Assembly: GCA_020354025.1 (NCBI GenBank) | Contig: CP070638.1 | Span: forward strand, 283,897 to 347,896 | Direction: 5' to 3' | Origin: Fidelibacterota bacterium | GTDB lineage: Bacteria > Fidelibacterota > Marinisomatia > SCGC-AAA003-L08 > TS1B11 | DNA: 64,000 nt | Part shown: positions 34,632-44,260 of the stretch, piece by piece | Layout of the letters: the number at the start of each line of letters is the position of its first letter | Numbering within the stretch: the first letter of the stretch is position 1 | Notes under the pieces: model-generated | Seen by the model: only the letters and a program-made list of their open reading frames with translations | Told to the model about the DNA's origin: nothing | The model's database searches: none | Position numbers and translations under genes: made by a program

Positions 34632-37304
34632 ATGTTAAAGGATCCAATCTGCGGCATGACGGTCGCATCGGAGAAGGCGGTGGGAACGATGGAATGGGGA
34701 GGCGTTACGTACGGATTCTGTTCCCAGCACTGTCAGGAAGCTTTCTCCGATGATCCTGTCCGGAGTCTCCAAGAGGCTGCTCGGACATATCCTCATCTTT
34801 TCAAGCTCGAATCCAACAAGACCCATCACGGGGGCCATGGTCCTTCCCAACAACAATCTCATGAGCATCTTAGACATAGTAGCGCGCAAGGGGATCATAT
34901 CGATTCTGTCTGCGGCATGTCGGTAGATCCGACTGCAGCCCCTGCTCAGATTGAACACGAAGGCACCACCTATTATTTCTGCTGCCCCCACTGCGCCGAA
35001 AAATTCCAGACCGATCCAGCCAGCTACCTGACTTCCGTACCTGCACCGGCACCGGAAGACCAAGCAGCAGCTACTGAAGGAGCAGCCTTCGTCTGTCCTA
35101 TGTGCCCCGAGGTCAGGGAGGAAATGCCAGGTCCCTGTCCCAAATGCGGTATGGCCTTGGAATCGGAAACGGTGACGCTAGATACGGCCATGGAGTATAC
35201 CTGTCCAATGCACCCGGAGGTGGTGCAGAAAGAACCGGGGGCCTGCCCTGTCTGCGGCATGATCTTAGAGCCCCGTATCATTCCTAGGGAAGAGGAGACC
35301 AATCCCGAAATGGTGGACATGCGCCGCCGTTTCTGGATTAGCGTCGCCCTCACTGCTCCCCTACTGATTCTGACTATGGGGGAAATGATCACCGGCGGTC
35401 CCTATATTAAGGCCCTTGAGGGCAAGCTGGGAAACTGGGTACAGCTGCTGCTGGCATCACCGGTGGTGCTATGGGGGGGATTGCCCTTCTTCCAGCGAGG
35501 TTGGGCGTCGATAATCAGACGTAGTTTGAATATGTTCACACTTATTGCCCTGGGCACCGGAGTGGCGTATGCCTTCAGCGTAGTCGCGGCGGTTTTCCCG
35601 GAAATTTTCCCGGCAGCTTTTAGGAGACCGGATGGGGAAGTGGCCGTTTACTTCGAAGCGGCAGCGGTGATCACCACCCTGGTGTTGCTGGGCCAGGTAT
35701 TGGAGCTGCGGGCCCGGGCACAGACTAGCTCGGCTATTAAAGCATTACTTGAACTAGCGCCCACTAATGCTCGCATTATCCGGGAAGATGGTACCGAGGC
35801 AACCATCCCCCTTGACCGCGTTAAGCCGGAGGATCGACTTCGTGTGCGACCCGGCGAAAAGGTGCCGGTGGACGGGGTGGTGCTGGAAGGCTCCAGCTCG
35901 GTTGACGAGTCCATGGTTACCGGCGAGCCGGTTCCTGTAGTAAAAAGTGCGGGTGATTTCGTTACCGGCGCCACGGTTAACGGCACGGGCACTTTCGTCA
36001 TGGAGGCCCGGTTGGTGGGCAGTGAGACCCTCTTGGCCCGTATCGTTAAGCTGGTAAGCGAAGCCCAGCGTAGCAGGGCACCTGTTCAGCGTCTGGCTGA
36101 CGCGGTTGCCGCATACTTCGTTCCGCTCGTGGTGGGCGTCAGTGTATTGACATTCGTCGCCTGGAGTCTGCTTGGACCCGACCCGGTGTTCGCTCATGCC
36201 CTGGTCAATGCTGTCGCTGTTCTCATCATCGCTTGTCCTTGTGCGCTGGGGCTGGCTACACCCATGTCTGTAATGGTAGGGATTGGCCGGGGTGCTACCG
36301 CCGGGGTCCTTATAAAAGATGCCGAAGCACTGGAAAGCATGGAAAAGGTCAATGTCCTGGTGGTGGACAAGACCGGTACCCTTACTGAAGGCCGGCCTCA
36401 TCTGACAACAATCGTAAACCGCTCGGAACGGTCTGACGATGACCTGCTGCGTCTGGCAGCCAGCCTGGAGCTGGGGAGCGAACACCCCCTGGCTAATGCA
36501 TTGGTATCGGCTACTGATGAGCAGGGATTGGAGCTTCAGCCGGTGAGGGATTTCCGATCGCTGACCGGTAAGGGAATATCCGGCCGTATCGATGGGCAAG
36601 CCGTTGCCCTTGGCAGTCAGGCCTTGTTCAAGGAGCTTGATATCAAGCTGGGGAGTCTGATTAATGATGGTGAGGAGCATGCGAAAAGCGGCGAGACCGT
36701 TGTCTATCTTGCTGTTGATGGCCAACCCTCCGCTATACTGGGAGTCTCGGATCCTGTGAAGGCTTCCACTCCGGCAGCTATAAAAGCTCTCCATAAGGAT
36801 CACATACGGATCGTCATGCTCACCGGCGACAGCCGCACCGCCGCTCGGGCGGTTGCCGATAAACTGGGCATTGACGAGGTAGTAGCGGAAGTGCTGCCGG
36901 ATCAGAAAAACGAAGTGGTCAGGCGGCTGCAGGATGAGGGGTGGTTCGTGGCTATGGCTGGCGACGGCATCAACGACGCTCCTGCCCTGGCCCAGGCGCA
37001 AGTGGGCATCGCTATGGGTACCGGTTCCGATGTCGCCATCGAGAGCGCGAATGTGACACTGGTGAAAGGTGATCTGCGCGGAATTGTGAAGGCTAGGCGG
37101 CTTAGCCGGGGTGCCATGCGGAATATCCGTCAGAACCTGTTTTGGGCGTTCGCTTACAACTCGTTGGGCGTACCGGTTGCCGCCGGAGTGCTGTATCCCT
37201 TCTTTGGATTGCTGCTAAGCCCCGTCATAGCTGCCGCAGCCATGAGTTTCAGCTCGGTGACGGTGATTGGTAATGCGTTGCGGCTGAGAAGGCTAGCACT
37301 GTGA
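34632..37304 (+). CDS. copA: copper-type P1B ATPase with two YHS and two heavy-metal-binding N-terminal modules
   Basis: Inner-membrane pump that exports Cu(I) (or Ag) using ATP. Unusual N-terminus: YHS-type module (DPICGMTV...[10 protein letters not shown], about 3-41), His-rich linker (HHGGH, about 62-82), second YHS (SVCGMSV...[10 protein letters not shown], about 91-130), then two short heavy-metal modules with CPMCPEV...CPKCGM (about 152-172) and CPMHPEV...CPVCGM (about 190-210). Core: actuator TGEPVPV, CPC membrane motif in [13 protein letters not shown] (about 533), phosphorylation site DKTGT (about 580), and [10 protein letters not shown] (about 777). Eight membrane helices expected. 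Length 890 aa is long because of the N-terminal modules. It is the last gene of the metal locus. Confidence 0.92.
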   Translation: MLKDPICGMTVASEKAVGTMEWGGVTYGFCSQHCQEAFSDDPVRSLQEAARTYPHLFKLESNKTHHGGHGPSQQQSHEHLRHSSAQGDHIDSVCGMSVDPTAAPAQIEHEGTTYYFCCPHCAEKFQTDPASYLTSVPAPAPEDQAAATEGAAFVCPMCPEVREEMPGPCPKCGMALESETVTLDTAMEYTCPMHPEVVQKEPGACPVCGMILEPRIIPREEETNPEMVDMRRRFWISVALTAPLLILTMGEMITGGPYIKALEGKLGNWVQLLLASPVVLWGGLPFFQRGWASIIRRSLNMFTLIALGTGVAYAFSVVAAVFPEIFPAAFRRPDGEVAVYFEAAAVITTLVLLGQVLELRARAQTSSAIKALLELAPTNARIIREDGTEATIPLDRVKPEDRLRVRPGEKVPVDGVVLEGSSSVDESMVTGEPVPVVKSAGDFVTGATVNGTGTFVMEARLVGSETLLARIVKLVSEAQRSRAPVQRLADAVAAYFVPLVVGVSVLTFVAWSLLGPDPVFAHALVNAVAVLIIACPCALGLATPMSVMVGIGRGATAGVLIKDAEALESMEKVNVLVVDKTGTLTEGRPHLTTIVNRSERSDDDLLRLAASLELGSEHPLANALVSATDEQGLELQPVRDFRSLTGKGISGRIDGQAVALGSQALFKELDIKLGSLINDGEEHAKSGETVVYLAVDGQPSAILGVSDPVKASTPAAIKALHKDHIRIVMLTGDSRTAARAVADKLGIDEVVAEVLPDQKNEVVRRLQDEGWFVAMAGDGINDAPALAQAQVGIAMGTGSDVAIESANVTLVKGDLRGIVKARRLSRGAMRNIRQNLFWAFAYNSLGVPVAAGVLYPFFGLLLSPVIAAAAMSFSSVTVIGNALRLRRLAL

Positions 37305-37402
37305 AAGTATTGATCTTCAACTGCGTAAATTCAGATGCTATTTAATAGCGAAAAGGCAACTCTTGGCAAGATTTCGTCAGCGTCAGTGAACGAAGGAAAA
37401 AA

Positions 37403-38128
37403 ATGAAGACGTTAAAAATAACTATTCTGAGCATGCTTCTGATTGGATCCCTCAACGGCCTGAATCAGGAGTATCCCCAGCAACAACCCGCGGAACACTC
37501 CGGCGAAGCCATAAAGATCGAAAAGGAAAACATGTGGCGCAGCGCCTCTTTGTCACCGGCAGCTTTCCGATCCTTAGCAACTATCCCGGGAGGTCTCACT
37601 GAGCCGGGGATCGGGACCGGATTGGAGTTCAGCATGGGAATCCAGGGGATCCTTTCATATTTCGAGGCTGGCGTACTCCGGACCGGTTCAGGTGGGAACA
37701 AGTTTTATGGTGTCCGGGCCAAGTACATGAGCAGCCTAACCTGGGCCACCTTTGCCGATGAAGTTGGACAGGTAGTCTCCTGCCACCCGGTGGTCGTAGG
37801 CGGGGTCTTCACCTTCGGTGGAGCCAGCCCTCTGCTGCACGGCCTCTTCCGGGCTCGGGGTGGCACGGATTTCCTTCTGGGTTATTCCTTCACACCCTAT
37901 GATAACTTGGTCTACGGGACTGGTAACCTGATCGGGGATAACGTCACTTTCGGTGTCACTGGCTTCTTCGGTCTGGAATTGTTCACTGGGGAACGCACCT
38001 CTATTTACTTCGATGCTGGTGGAGGATTCAAAATGCATACTGGGGATGAGGAGAATCCCTACGTGATTGCCAGCTCCTGGCTGGGCAGCGGCTTCATGCT
38101 CCGTTTGGGCATGACCTTCTACCGGTAA
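37403..38128 (+). CDS. exported protein, probable outer-membrane or surface protein
   Basis: A 241-residue protein with a clear signal peptide (1-20) and a Gly-, Phe- and Tyr-rich body with alternating polar and hydrophobic runs (for example TFGVTGFFGLELFTGERTSIYFDAGGGF), ending ...LRLGMTFYR. An aromatic C-terminal strand like this is typical of outer-membrane beta-barrels. No family recognised. It follows copA by 98 bases on the same strand, so it may belong to the metal response, but it has an ATG without a strong ribosome site. Confidence 0.65.
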   Translation: MKTLKITILSMLLIGSLNGLNQEYPQQQPAEHSGEAIKIEKENMWRSASLSPAAFRSLATIPGGLTEPGIGTGLEFSMGIQGILSYFEAGVLRTGSGGNKFYGVRAKYMSSLTWATFADEVGQVVSCHPVVVGGVFTFGGASPLLHGLFRARGGTDFLLGYSFTPYDNLVYGTGNLIGDNVTFGVTGFFGLELFTGERTSIYFDAGGGFKMHTGDEENPYVIASSWLGSGFMLRLGMTFYR

Positions 38129-38207
38129 CAATTCTGTCTCTGATCAGCTACAGCTGGGGCCATTTGTCCGGATCATCTAATGGACTCTGAAATGCTTGAT
38201 TGGGTGA

Positions 38208-38276
38208 GCCCTTTCCGGCATCTCCATCGTCCGGCTCATGACGCCTGAGTTCGCCAAGTTCATCAAGATGCTGTGA
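38208..38276 (+). pseudogene. relic of a T9SS sorting-tail 3' end
   Basis: Read in frame, it gives SGISIVRLMTPEF and FIKML before a TGA, matching the end of the intact protein at 26457-28892 (SGIYIARLITPEY ... SIKML). The last three codons of the intact tail are scrambled by a small change. There is no start or upstream domain, so this is the last remnant of a secreted-protein gene, followed by repeat copy B just as the intact tail is followed by copy A. Confidence 0.7.
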
Positions 38277-38284
38277 CTAAAGTA

Positions 38285-38395
38285 GACGCCAAAGTAGTCC
38301 CACCATACAAGGGGGTGATGCTGAAGTGCAGGGAAGGATAAGCCCCATAAACCATCATCTCTGACACCCACTCTTCAAGGTAATAAAAAGAAGTC
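38285..38395 (+). repeat. dispersed intergenic repeat, copy B
   Basis: Blocks in the same order as copy A: AAAGTAGTCCCACC, GGGGGTGATGCTGAAGT, GGGAAGGATAAGCCCCATAA, then ACCATCATCTCTGACACCCACT and AATAAAAAG. It begins a few bases after the decayed sorting tail. Confidence 0.6.
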
Positions 38396-38800
38396 CGATA
38401 TTCCGGTCCATACGATTTGGAACCTAAATCAGGCCTGGAATGCAGTATAGTTGGAATGAAAAGGCTCCACATCAGAGTCTTATTATAGCCCCATTTAACT
38501 TACCACAACTTTGCCGACAGAAGGATTTTAGAGGCAGATCAATCTCTTAGGCCAAACTCTGCACTAGCTTATCCATCAAATAATCCTTCCTCGTCGATTC
38601 TTAATTATCAGCAGAAAGAGTCCGGGAGGGTATGAAAGATCAATCCCGGCAGTTGCGGATTAGCGGGAATAACCATGCATCAGCTCTAATTGATGTGTGG
38701 GTATTTTATCTCGCCATCTCTTCTATCGACACCTATTTCCTGTTACCTTGCCATCTGAGCCTACGTATATTCCCCAGCATAAGATGGAAGCGCCTGTGAC

Positions 38801-40063
38801 ATGAATCATTTGATGCGATATGTGTGTTTAGCAGCACTGTTGGGCATCGTATGGACTTGTGATAAATCCGACGACGAACAGCCAAACTGGGGTAGTCTCG
38901 ATTTTTCTACTATTGTCGCTTTGGGGAACTCCCTCACGGCTGGGGTATCGGATGCTGCCCTATATGAAGATGCTCAAAAAAATAGTTATCCCCGTTTGAT
39001 CGCAAAAAAAGCTAATGTGGCCGGTGATTTTGAGCAGCCGATTATTTCGGACAACGGATTCAGCTGGAGTGACAAAGATGGACGGATAACGATCAATCCC
39101 ATTTCTTATGAGATCTCCTTCCTCGAGCCTGGGGAGGCTGTCAATAGCGATCTTAATCGCCCCTATAACAATCTCGGTATTCCTATGATCACTTCAGGTG
39201 AGTTGCTGACGGCAACCAACACCAATGATGTTAACGCAAACCATTTCATCGATCTGGTATTACGCGGCTCAGGCAAAACTGCGCTGGAGGAGGCGCTGGC
39301 CCTTGATCCAACAATTATCACTTTGTGGATCGGCAATAATGATGTTCTTGGTGCGGCCTCACTTGGGATGGCAAGCTCCCAACAGCCCTATACATCGGTG
39401 GACGATTTTGCTGCCAATATGGAAGCCATTATCTCTACCCTGACTCAGGGCACTCCTGCCCCAATATTCGTGGCAAATATCATGGATATCACGTCGCTGC
39501 CATACTTCACGACGTTGCCGTCATCGGTTGTCGATACCACCGATGGTAGTAGATACTATCTGTATGGTGTTTGCGAAAATGGCGTCAGGAAGTTGACCGA
39601 CGATGACCTGGTCCTCTATTGGGCGTTACCAGACTATTTCATCGCACAATTATTCGTTGGCCTTGGGATATTCCCATCCGAAGCGACGGCCTTAAATGAT
39701 ACCCTGGTGCTGGATGCTACGGAGCGGTTTGAAATACAAGGTTTGATTGATGGGTACAATATGATCATCGATGAGCTTGTTGATGACAATGACCAGGTCT
39801 ACCTGGTTGATATGCATTCCCGCTATACTGAAATGGTCACCACTGGCTATCAATTGGATGGCGTCACCTATATTCCTGATCTGGTGATATTCGATGACGG
39901 CGGAGGCTTTCAGCTCAACGCCACCAGAACACTATTCAGCTTCGACGGGCTTCATCCCAATAGATACGGCTACGCTGCCGTGGCTGACCTGTTCATTAAT
40001 GCAATGAATCTGGCTGGCGAAGCTGAATTGCCCATGGTCTACCTGGAGGACCTGTTCGATTGA
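38801..40063 (+). CDS. SGNH/GDSL-family esterase lipoprotein
   Basis: Predicted outer-membrane-anchored lipid or carbohydrate esterase of 420 aa. The lipobox ends WTC at residue 20. Catalytic boxes: GNSLTAG (Ser about 44), GNND (about 177) and FDGLHPNRYGYA (Asp/His about 381-384). Long inserts between the boxes, compared with small GDSL enzymes, match a subgroup common in FCB bacteria. The stop overlaps the region of the next gene's start, and the TonB receptor follows, so the three genes act together, probably releasing and importing a lipid or ester-linked nutrient (inference). Confidence 0.85.
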   Translation: MNHLMRYVCLAALLGIVWTCDKSDDEQPNWGSLDFSTIVALGNSLTAGVSDAALYEDAQKNSYPRLIAKKANVAGDFEQPIISDNGFSWSDKDGRITINPISYEISFLEPGEAVNSDLNRPYNNLGIPMITSGELLTATNTNDVNANHFIDLVLRGSGKTALEEALALDPTIITLWIGNNDVLGAASLGMASSQQPYTSVDDFAANMEAIISTLTQGTPAPIFVANIMDITSLPYFTTLPSSVVDTTDGSRYYLYGVCENGVRKLTDDDLVLYWALPDYFIAQLFVGLGIFPSEATALNDTLVLDATERFEIQGLIDGYNMIIDELVDDNDQVYLVDMHSRYTEMVTTGYQLDGVTYIPDLVIFDDGGGFQLNATRTLFSFDGLHPNRYGYAAVADLFINAMNLAGEAELPMVYLEDLFD

Positions 40064-40068
40064 CCTGG

Positions 40069-40524
40069 ATGGCGCGACTAGCTGCCGGACTATCAATCAC
40101 CTGCGCTGTGGTAGTCCTGGCCATTTCGTGCTCTCTTAAAGATAGTCTGGGACCGGTTGCGGGCGTGGAAGGTGAATTGCAGGTGTCAGGTGAGTGGCCT
40201 GATTCCATCAAGGCGGCTGCATTGATTGTATTGGACGATGTAGTTCTTGAGGATGCGGCCGACCACTTGATCGCATTCAGCGATCCCCTCATGCCGGGCG
40301 ACACCCTGATACCCTATTTTGTCCAGCTCCGGCCGGGCCGCTATTACCTGGTTGCGGCAGGTCTTACTGTTGAACCAGCTCTTTTCCTCGCTAATATGGA
40401 AGCCAACTCCGCCGATGGTGACATACCCTTTGTCATTCTGGATGATGACCTTTCAGCCATCGCCACACCGGTCCTCATTCGCAAAGATGAGGTCGTTCAG
40501 GTAAATCGCACCATCAGCTTCTGA
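40069..40524 (+). CDS. small lipoprotein of unknown function
   Basis: A 151-residue protein. From the ATG at 40069 it has a lipoprotein signal ending LAISC (about residue 24). A TTG at 40060, overlapping the stop of the esterase gene, would add three residues. The body reads as a small beta-rich domain (transthyretin-like pattern: GELQVSGEWPDSIKAAALIVLDD ... PGRYYLVAAGLT). The stop overlaps the TonB receptor start by one base (TGATG), showing translational coupling. No family recognised; it is likely an accessory surface subunit of the receptor system. Confidence 0.7.
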   Translation: MARLAAGLSITCAVVVLAISCSLKDSLGPVAGVEGELQVSGEWPDSIKAAALIVLDDVVLEDAADHLIAFSDPLMPGDTLIPYFVQLRPGRYYLVAAGLTVEPALFLANMEANSADGDIPFVILDDDLSAIATPVLIRKDEVVQVNRTISF

Positions 40525-42710
40525 TGGAAAAGCTGCCGCATATCCGCTATCTAGTATTCGCCACATTCCTTTACGCAAATGCCGTTGCACAAAATGCTGC
40601 AACCATTGTGGGACATGTGACGGCAGCTGGCTCTGGAGAGTCACTGATTGGGGCAAATGTATCTTTAATAGGCACATTCTACGGTGCGGCAACTGATAGC
40701 GAAGGCAATTTTCTAATTAAGGAGCTGCCACCCGGCAGCTACACTCTACTGGTGTCAATGATCGGATACCGCAACGTGACTGTCGACAGTATCATAGTTA
40801 GAGCGGGGGAGACGCTGGTCCAGGAGGTTACAATGGACCGCGACGTACTGAAATCTCCTCAGATAGTAGTATCTGCGGCGCGGTTTGAGCAGGATATTAT
40901 GGAGGCGCCCATTTCGGTGTCAGTGTTGGGTGTGCGACAAATCTTCGATAAAGCAGCCTTCAGCCTTGAAGAGGTCGTTATAGATGAGTCGGGCGTCACT
41001 TCTGTGAAGGGCCAGCTCAATATCAGGGGCGCATCGGGGTACACACTGGGTGCGGGCAGCCGCTCGCTCTTACTGCTTGATGGTGTTCCCCTACTCGGCA
41101 GTGCTGCTGGTAATATAGTGTGGACCGTTGTACCATCATCCGAGATTGAGCGCGTCGAGATAATGAAATCTGCTGGCTCAGCCCTCTACGGATCCAGCGC
41201 CATGGGCGGCGTGCTTAACATTATCACCCGAAACGCGTCGGCCAGCCCGGAAAACAAGCTGCGGATTAGGTTGGGGCGCTATAGTCAGCCGAGGTTTGAT
41301 CAGTGGCGATGGCGGAATGACCCCGGCCTGGTGTACACAGTGGAGGCAACTCATGCCCGTCCATTTGGTGACCACAGCGGCTGGCTGCGCTTGCAGCGAA
41401 ACAGTACCCCCGGATTCACTGAGCTCAATTGGCTTAATGCCTGGAACCTTACCGGCAAGCTGAAACTCAATTTCGGCTCGCGCTACACAGCCGTCCTCTA
41501 TGCCAACTACTACAGCGAAAATAAGGGACTCGAATCTGTCTGGAAAAGCCCTGCCGAACCGTTCGAGGCTCCCGCAATCTGCGCTGATGATAAAAGCGTT
41601 GGGCAGAAATTCAACCTTAACGGATTCGGTAACTATATCTACTCACCGCGTGTTGTTGTCAAGGCCAAGGCTGCATGGTATGATGTCTGGTGGCGCAATC
41701 ACGGCACAAATACCGATTTTTCCAGGGAGCAAAAGTATTTTTCGGAGCTTCAGGGGGCTGCCAACTGGTCATCAACACTCAGCACCAAAGCCGGTGTCGC
41801 ACTTGAGCGCGGCTGGATCAATGCCAGGATTTTTGGCGTGCATAACAGCACCATGGTCGCCGCCTATCTCCACGCCCGTCAGAAAGTGGGCCATTGGCTG
41901 GTTTCGCTAGGTGCCAGGAATGAGCAGTACTACGTTGATGGCGAATATCTGGATGGAGCGTTGGCCCCTTCACTCGCTGTAAACTGGCGGCGCTACGATT
42001 GGCTATCGCTCAGGAGCTCGGTAGGCGGTGGCTTTCGTGTCCCGACGATTGCCGAAATGTTCTCCCACTCGCAATTGAATGTGTTCAAGGTGGAGCCTAA
42101 TCCTGACCTGAAAACGGAAGCCTCGGTGTCATTCGAGGCTGGCGGAACAATGATCCTGTCCGGTCTGGTATTCGATCAAGTGCGCCTTGATGGTGCTGTA
42201 TTCGTAAACAGATTTAACCAGATCATTGAGCCGGTGCCCGATAATCTGGGCATCATCCATTTTGAAAATATTACGGATGCTCGGATTGCGGGACAGGAAT
42301 TGAGTTTAAGCGCCGTACTACCGGCGGAACGGGGGCTGATAAAAGTCGCATATACTCACCTCGATCCCGTTATCCTGTCATTAGCGGGTAATGTGATAGA
42401 TACCCTCTCATACCGCTATCGACATAACCTGCAAAACACTCTCACGCTCAACTTTGGTGCTGTTGCTGCCACGGTTGAATACCGGTACGCTAGCCGTCTG
42501 GAAAAGACGGAGCTCTTCGATACTAATCCCCTTACCGGCCAGGACCGCCGTGTACCGCTGCATCTGGTCAATAGCGGGCTGGCCTGGAATGCAGGTGAAT
42601 GGGAAGTGTTGCTGCGGATCGAGAATCTCTTCCAGTATTATTATGTGGAGCTGGAACGAAACATGGCCGCCGAACGGCTGATCACCTTTTGCCTCTTCTA
42701 CACTTTTTAA
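40524..42710 (+). CDS. TonB-dependent outer-membrane receptor with CarboxypepD-like N-terminal domain
   Basis: Outer-membrane active transporter of 728 aa. Signal peptide (1-23); CarboxypepD_reg-like domain (about 25-105, VGHVTAAGSGESLIGANVSL ... GSYTLLVSMIGYR); plug domain (about 110-235, with LLLLDGVPLLG and VERVEIMKSAGSALYGSSAMGGVLNIIT); then a 22-strand-type barrel ending in an aromatic Phe strand (LITFCLFYTF). It is the third gene of an operon with the esterase and small lipoprotein. The substrate is not evident; the partner esterase points to a lipid- or ester-containing ligand, while siderophore or cobalamin uptake cannot be excluded. Confidence 0.92.
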   Translation: MEKLPHIRYLVFATFLYANAVAQNAATIVGHVTAAGSGESLIGANVSLIGTFYGAATDSEGNFLIKELPPGSYTLLVSMIGYRNVTVDSIIVRAGETLVQEVTMDRDVLKSPQIVVSAARFEQDIMEAPISVSVLGVRQIFDKAAFSLEEVVIDESGVTSVKGQLNIRGASGYTLGAGSRSLLLLDGVPLLGSAAGNIVWTVVPSSEIERVEIMKSAGSALYGSSAMGGVLNIITRNASASPENKLRIRLGRYSQPRFDQWRWRNDPGLVYTVEATHARPFGDHSGWLRLQRNSTPGFTELNWLNAWNLTGKLKLNFGSRYTAVLYANYYSENKGLESVWKSPAEPFEAPAICADDKSVGQKFNLNGFGNYIYSPRVVVKAKAAWYDVWWRNHGTNTDFSREQKYFSELQGAANWSSTLSTKAGVALERGWINARIFGVHNSTMVAAYLHARQKVGHWLVSLGARNEQYYVDGEYLDGALAPSLAVNWRRYDWLSLRSSVGGGFRVPTIAEMFSHSQLNVFKVEPNPDLKTEASVSFEAGGTMILSGLVFDQVRLDGAVFVNRFNQIIEPVPDNLGIIHFENITDARIAGQELSLSAVLPAERGLIKVAYTHLDPVILSLAGNVIDTLSYRYRHNLQNTLTLNFGAVAATVEYRYASRLEKTELFDTNPLTGQDRRVPLHLVNSGLAWNAGEWEVLLRIENLFQYYYVELERNMAAERLITFCLFYTF

Positions 42711-43177
42711 CCATCATACAACGACAATTCCGGTTTTCTTGTTTTGTCTGTTCCAGGAAGCGCGAGAATAGGCTCGGTTGAACCTGCTTGCAGGTCTGCT
42801 CATATTGAAGAGTTAAAAAGGAGGGTTGCTCAATGGAGAAAACAGTCCAGAGACTGGTTCGAGATGAGGTGAAGATCAAACATTTAATTTGAAAGCGTAG
42901 TCATGAGATAGTCACGGGACCGTTTATCGCTACCGATTTTCCTTTCTTCTCCGTACGGAGTGCTTAATCAACCTGTTGGAGAAGTAGGTGATGTGCTAAT
43001 CAGGTGTACAACGCTTCAGAAGAAGCGCAAGCAAAACCTTGAAATACAACATAATTCTCATATAACTTAAGATTAATTGTGCTTTGTCCGCGCTAGCAAC
43101 TTACGCTACGAACTATGGAATTAGAACAGGGGACAATCACAGCTAAATCCTATACTCTTGGCTCCGAGGAAGCAATA
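42711..43177. other. intergenic region with a micro-ORF
   Basis: About 465 bases. It contains the 19-codon frame at 42833-42892 (listed). The sequence from 42900 to 43177 shows no repeat or RNA gene, apart from the ribosome site for the PD40 gene. Confidence 0.45.
42833..42892 (+). CDS. 19-codon micro-ORF with an excellent ribosome-binding site
   Basis: A GGAGGG site at 42820-42825 lies seven bases before ATG at 42833, giving a 19-residue basic peptide that stops with TGA at 42890-42892. The site is as good as those of the real genes here, so translation is likely. It may be a micropeptide or the surviving start of a gene whose remainder was lost. No homology can be claimed from so short a product. 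Confidence 0.35.
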   Translation: MEKTVQRLVRDEVKIKHLI

Positions 43178-44149
43178 ATGCGTTTAAAAACTCTAATTAT
43201 ATTATCGGTGTTGTTTCTGCTTCTTCCACTCTCAAGAACTCGTCCAACATCAGCAACTGGCTCAATAAAGATCGTTGAATTGTTTTCTTGGCAGGATTCT
43301 GAATCCATTCAATTTCCTGAATTAAAAGGATTTTACATGGGGCAGAAACCACCTGGAGACCAACCTGAAATGTTCTTACCTGGAATAGTATCAGGTGACT
43401 ATCGAGCACATTCTCCCATTGTATTCTCTCCGGACGGGAAAGAGGCGTACTGGACAGAAATGAGACCTCCTGATGGTGCAGTTATGGGAATGGAGATGGT
43501 AGGTGATGTATGGACTCCACCGAAAATATCTACTATTATGAGGGGCGAACCTTCTTTCTCTCCCGATGGGAAGAAACTCTATTTTATCTCACTGAAGCCC
43601 TTGAGAGAGGGTGAGGAGGGAGGTAAAGAAAACATCTGGTGTATGGAGGAAATCCCTTCAGGCTGGTCTGAACCGAAACCTGTCGGTGATGGAGTAAATT
43701 CAGGAGATGTGCACTTCCATCATTCAGTGGATAGAGGCTATAATCTATATTTTTCAGATTATGAAAATATGTACTATTCTCAGTATAAAGATGGAGAATA
43801 TCAGAAAGCTGTAAATATTAAAAAATTATTTAGAAATAGAACGCTCAAAGGTAATAGTCCCTGCATCTCACCTGATGGTGATTATCTGCTCTTTTCAGCA
43901 AAAAGGAAGTGGTATGATTCCAGTAAATGTCTCTTCATCAGTTTTAAAAGCAAGGATGGCACCTGGACAGACAGGATATTCCTCGGTGAAAGAATTAATG
44001 CGGACCGGCTTAATGATTCCCCTCGGGTAACACCTGATGGGAAATATATATTCTTTGTAAGTTCTGGAGAAAGCAGGCCATGGGGCATTTATTGGGTCTC
44101 CACAAATATAATCGACACATTAAGGCGGGAACACCTTACGGATAATTAA
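43178..44149 (+). CDS. exported PD40/TolB-like beta-propeller protein
   Basis: A 323-residue protein from the ATG at 43178, which has GAGGAAG just upstream and yields a proper signal peptide; the longer frame from 43115 would bury it. The body has four clear PD40-type strands: FSPDGKEAYW, FSPDGKKLYF, ISPDGDYLLF and VTPDGKYIFF. It should fold as a small propeller in the periplasm or at the surface. Such proteins act as protein-interaction scaffolds, and some are peptidase-associated; no catalytic residues are seen. Single gene, no operon partner. Confidence 0.75.
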   Translation: MRLKTLIILSVLFLLLPLSRTRPTSATGSIKIVELFSWQDSESIQFPELKGFYMGQKPPGDQPEMFLPGIVSGDYRAHSPIVFSPDGKEAYWTEMRPPDGAVMGMEMVGDVWTPPKISTIMRGEPSFSPDGKKLYFISLKPLREGEEGGKENIWCMEEIPSGWSEPKPVGDGVNSGDVHFHHSVDRGYNLYFSDYENMYYSQYKDGEYQKAVNIKKLFRNRTLKGNSPCISPDGDYLLFSAKRKWYDSSKCLFISFKSKDGTWTDRIFLGERINADRLNDSPRVTPDGKYIFFVSSGESRPWGIYWVSTNIIDTLRREHLTDN

Positions 44150-44212
44150 CAAATATGACCCGTCCCCGGTTCTTGCCCCTCTCTTTAATTTAGAAACGCA
44201 AAGCTCTGGCTT

Positions 44213-44260
44213 GTGACACCCGGACGCAGCAAGTCCATCAAGATGCTGTTATTGAAGTAA
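44213..44260 (+). pseudogene. second relic of a T9SS sorting-tail 3' end
   Basis: In frame it reads VTPG....SIKMLLLK and then TAA, the exact closing pattern of the intact tails at 28892 (SIKMLLLK) and 56141 (VTPG...IKMVLLK). The sequence before it no longer keeps the frame. It is followed directly by repeat copy C. Confidence 0.75.

Larger units (their letters stand above)
38129..38800. other. long intergenic region holding decayed T9SS tail and repeat
   Basis: About 670 bases. It contains the sorting-tail relic at 38208-38276 and repeat copy B, both listed. From about 38400 to 38800 I see no further gene; the end must carry the promoter for the esterase lipoprotein operon. Confidence 0.55.

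Noticed and set aside
35754-37001. A 415-codon minus-strand frame inside copA
   Set aside because: It is entirely opposite the copA core, which has all catalytic motifs; no protein-like features.
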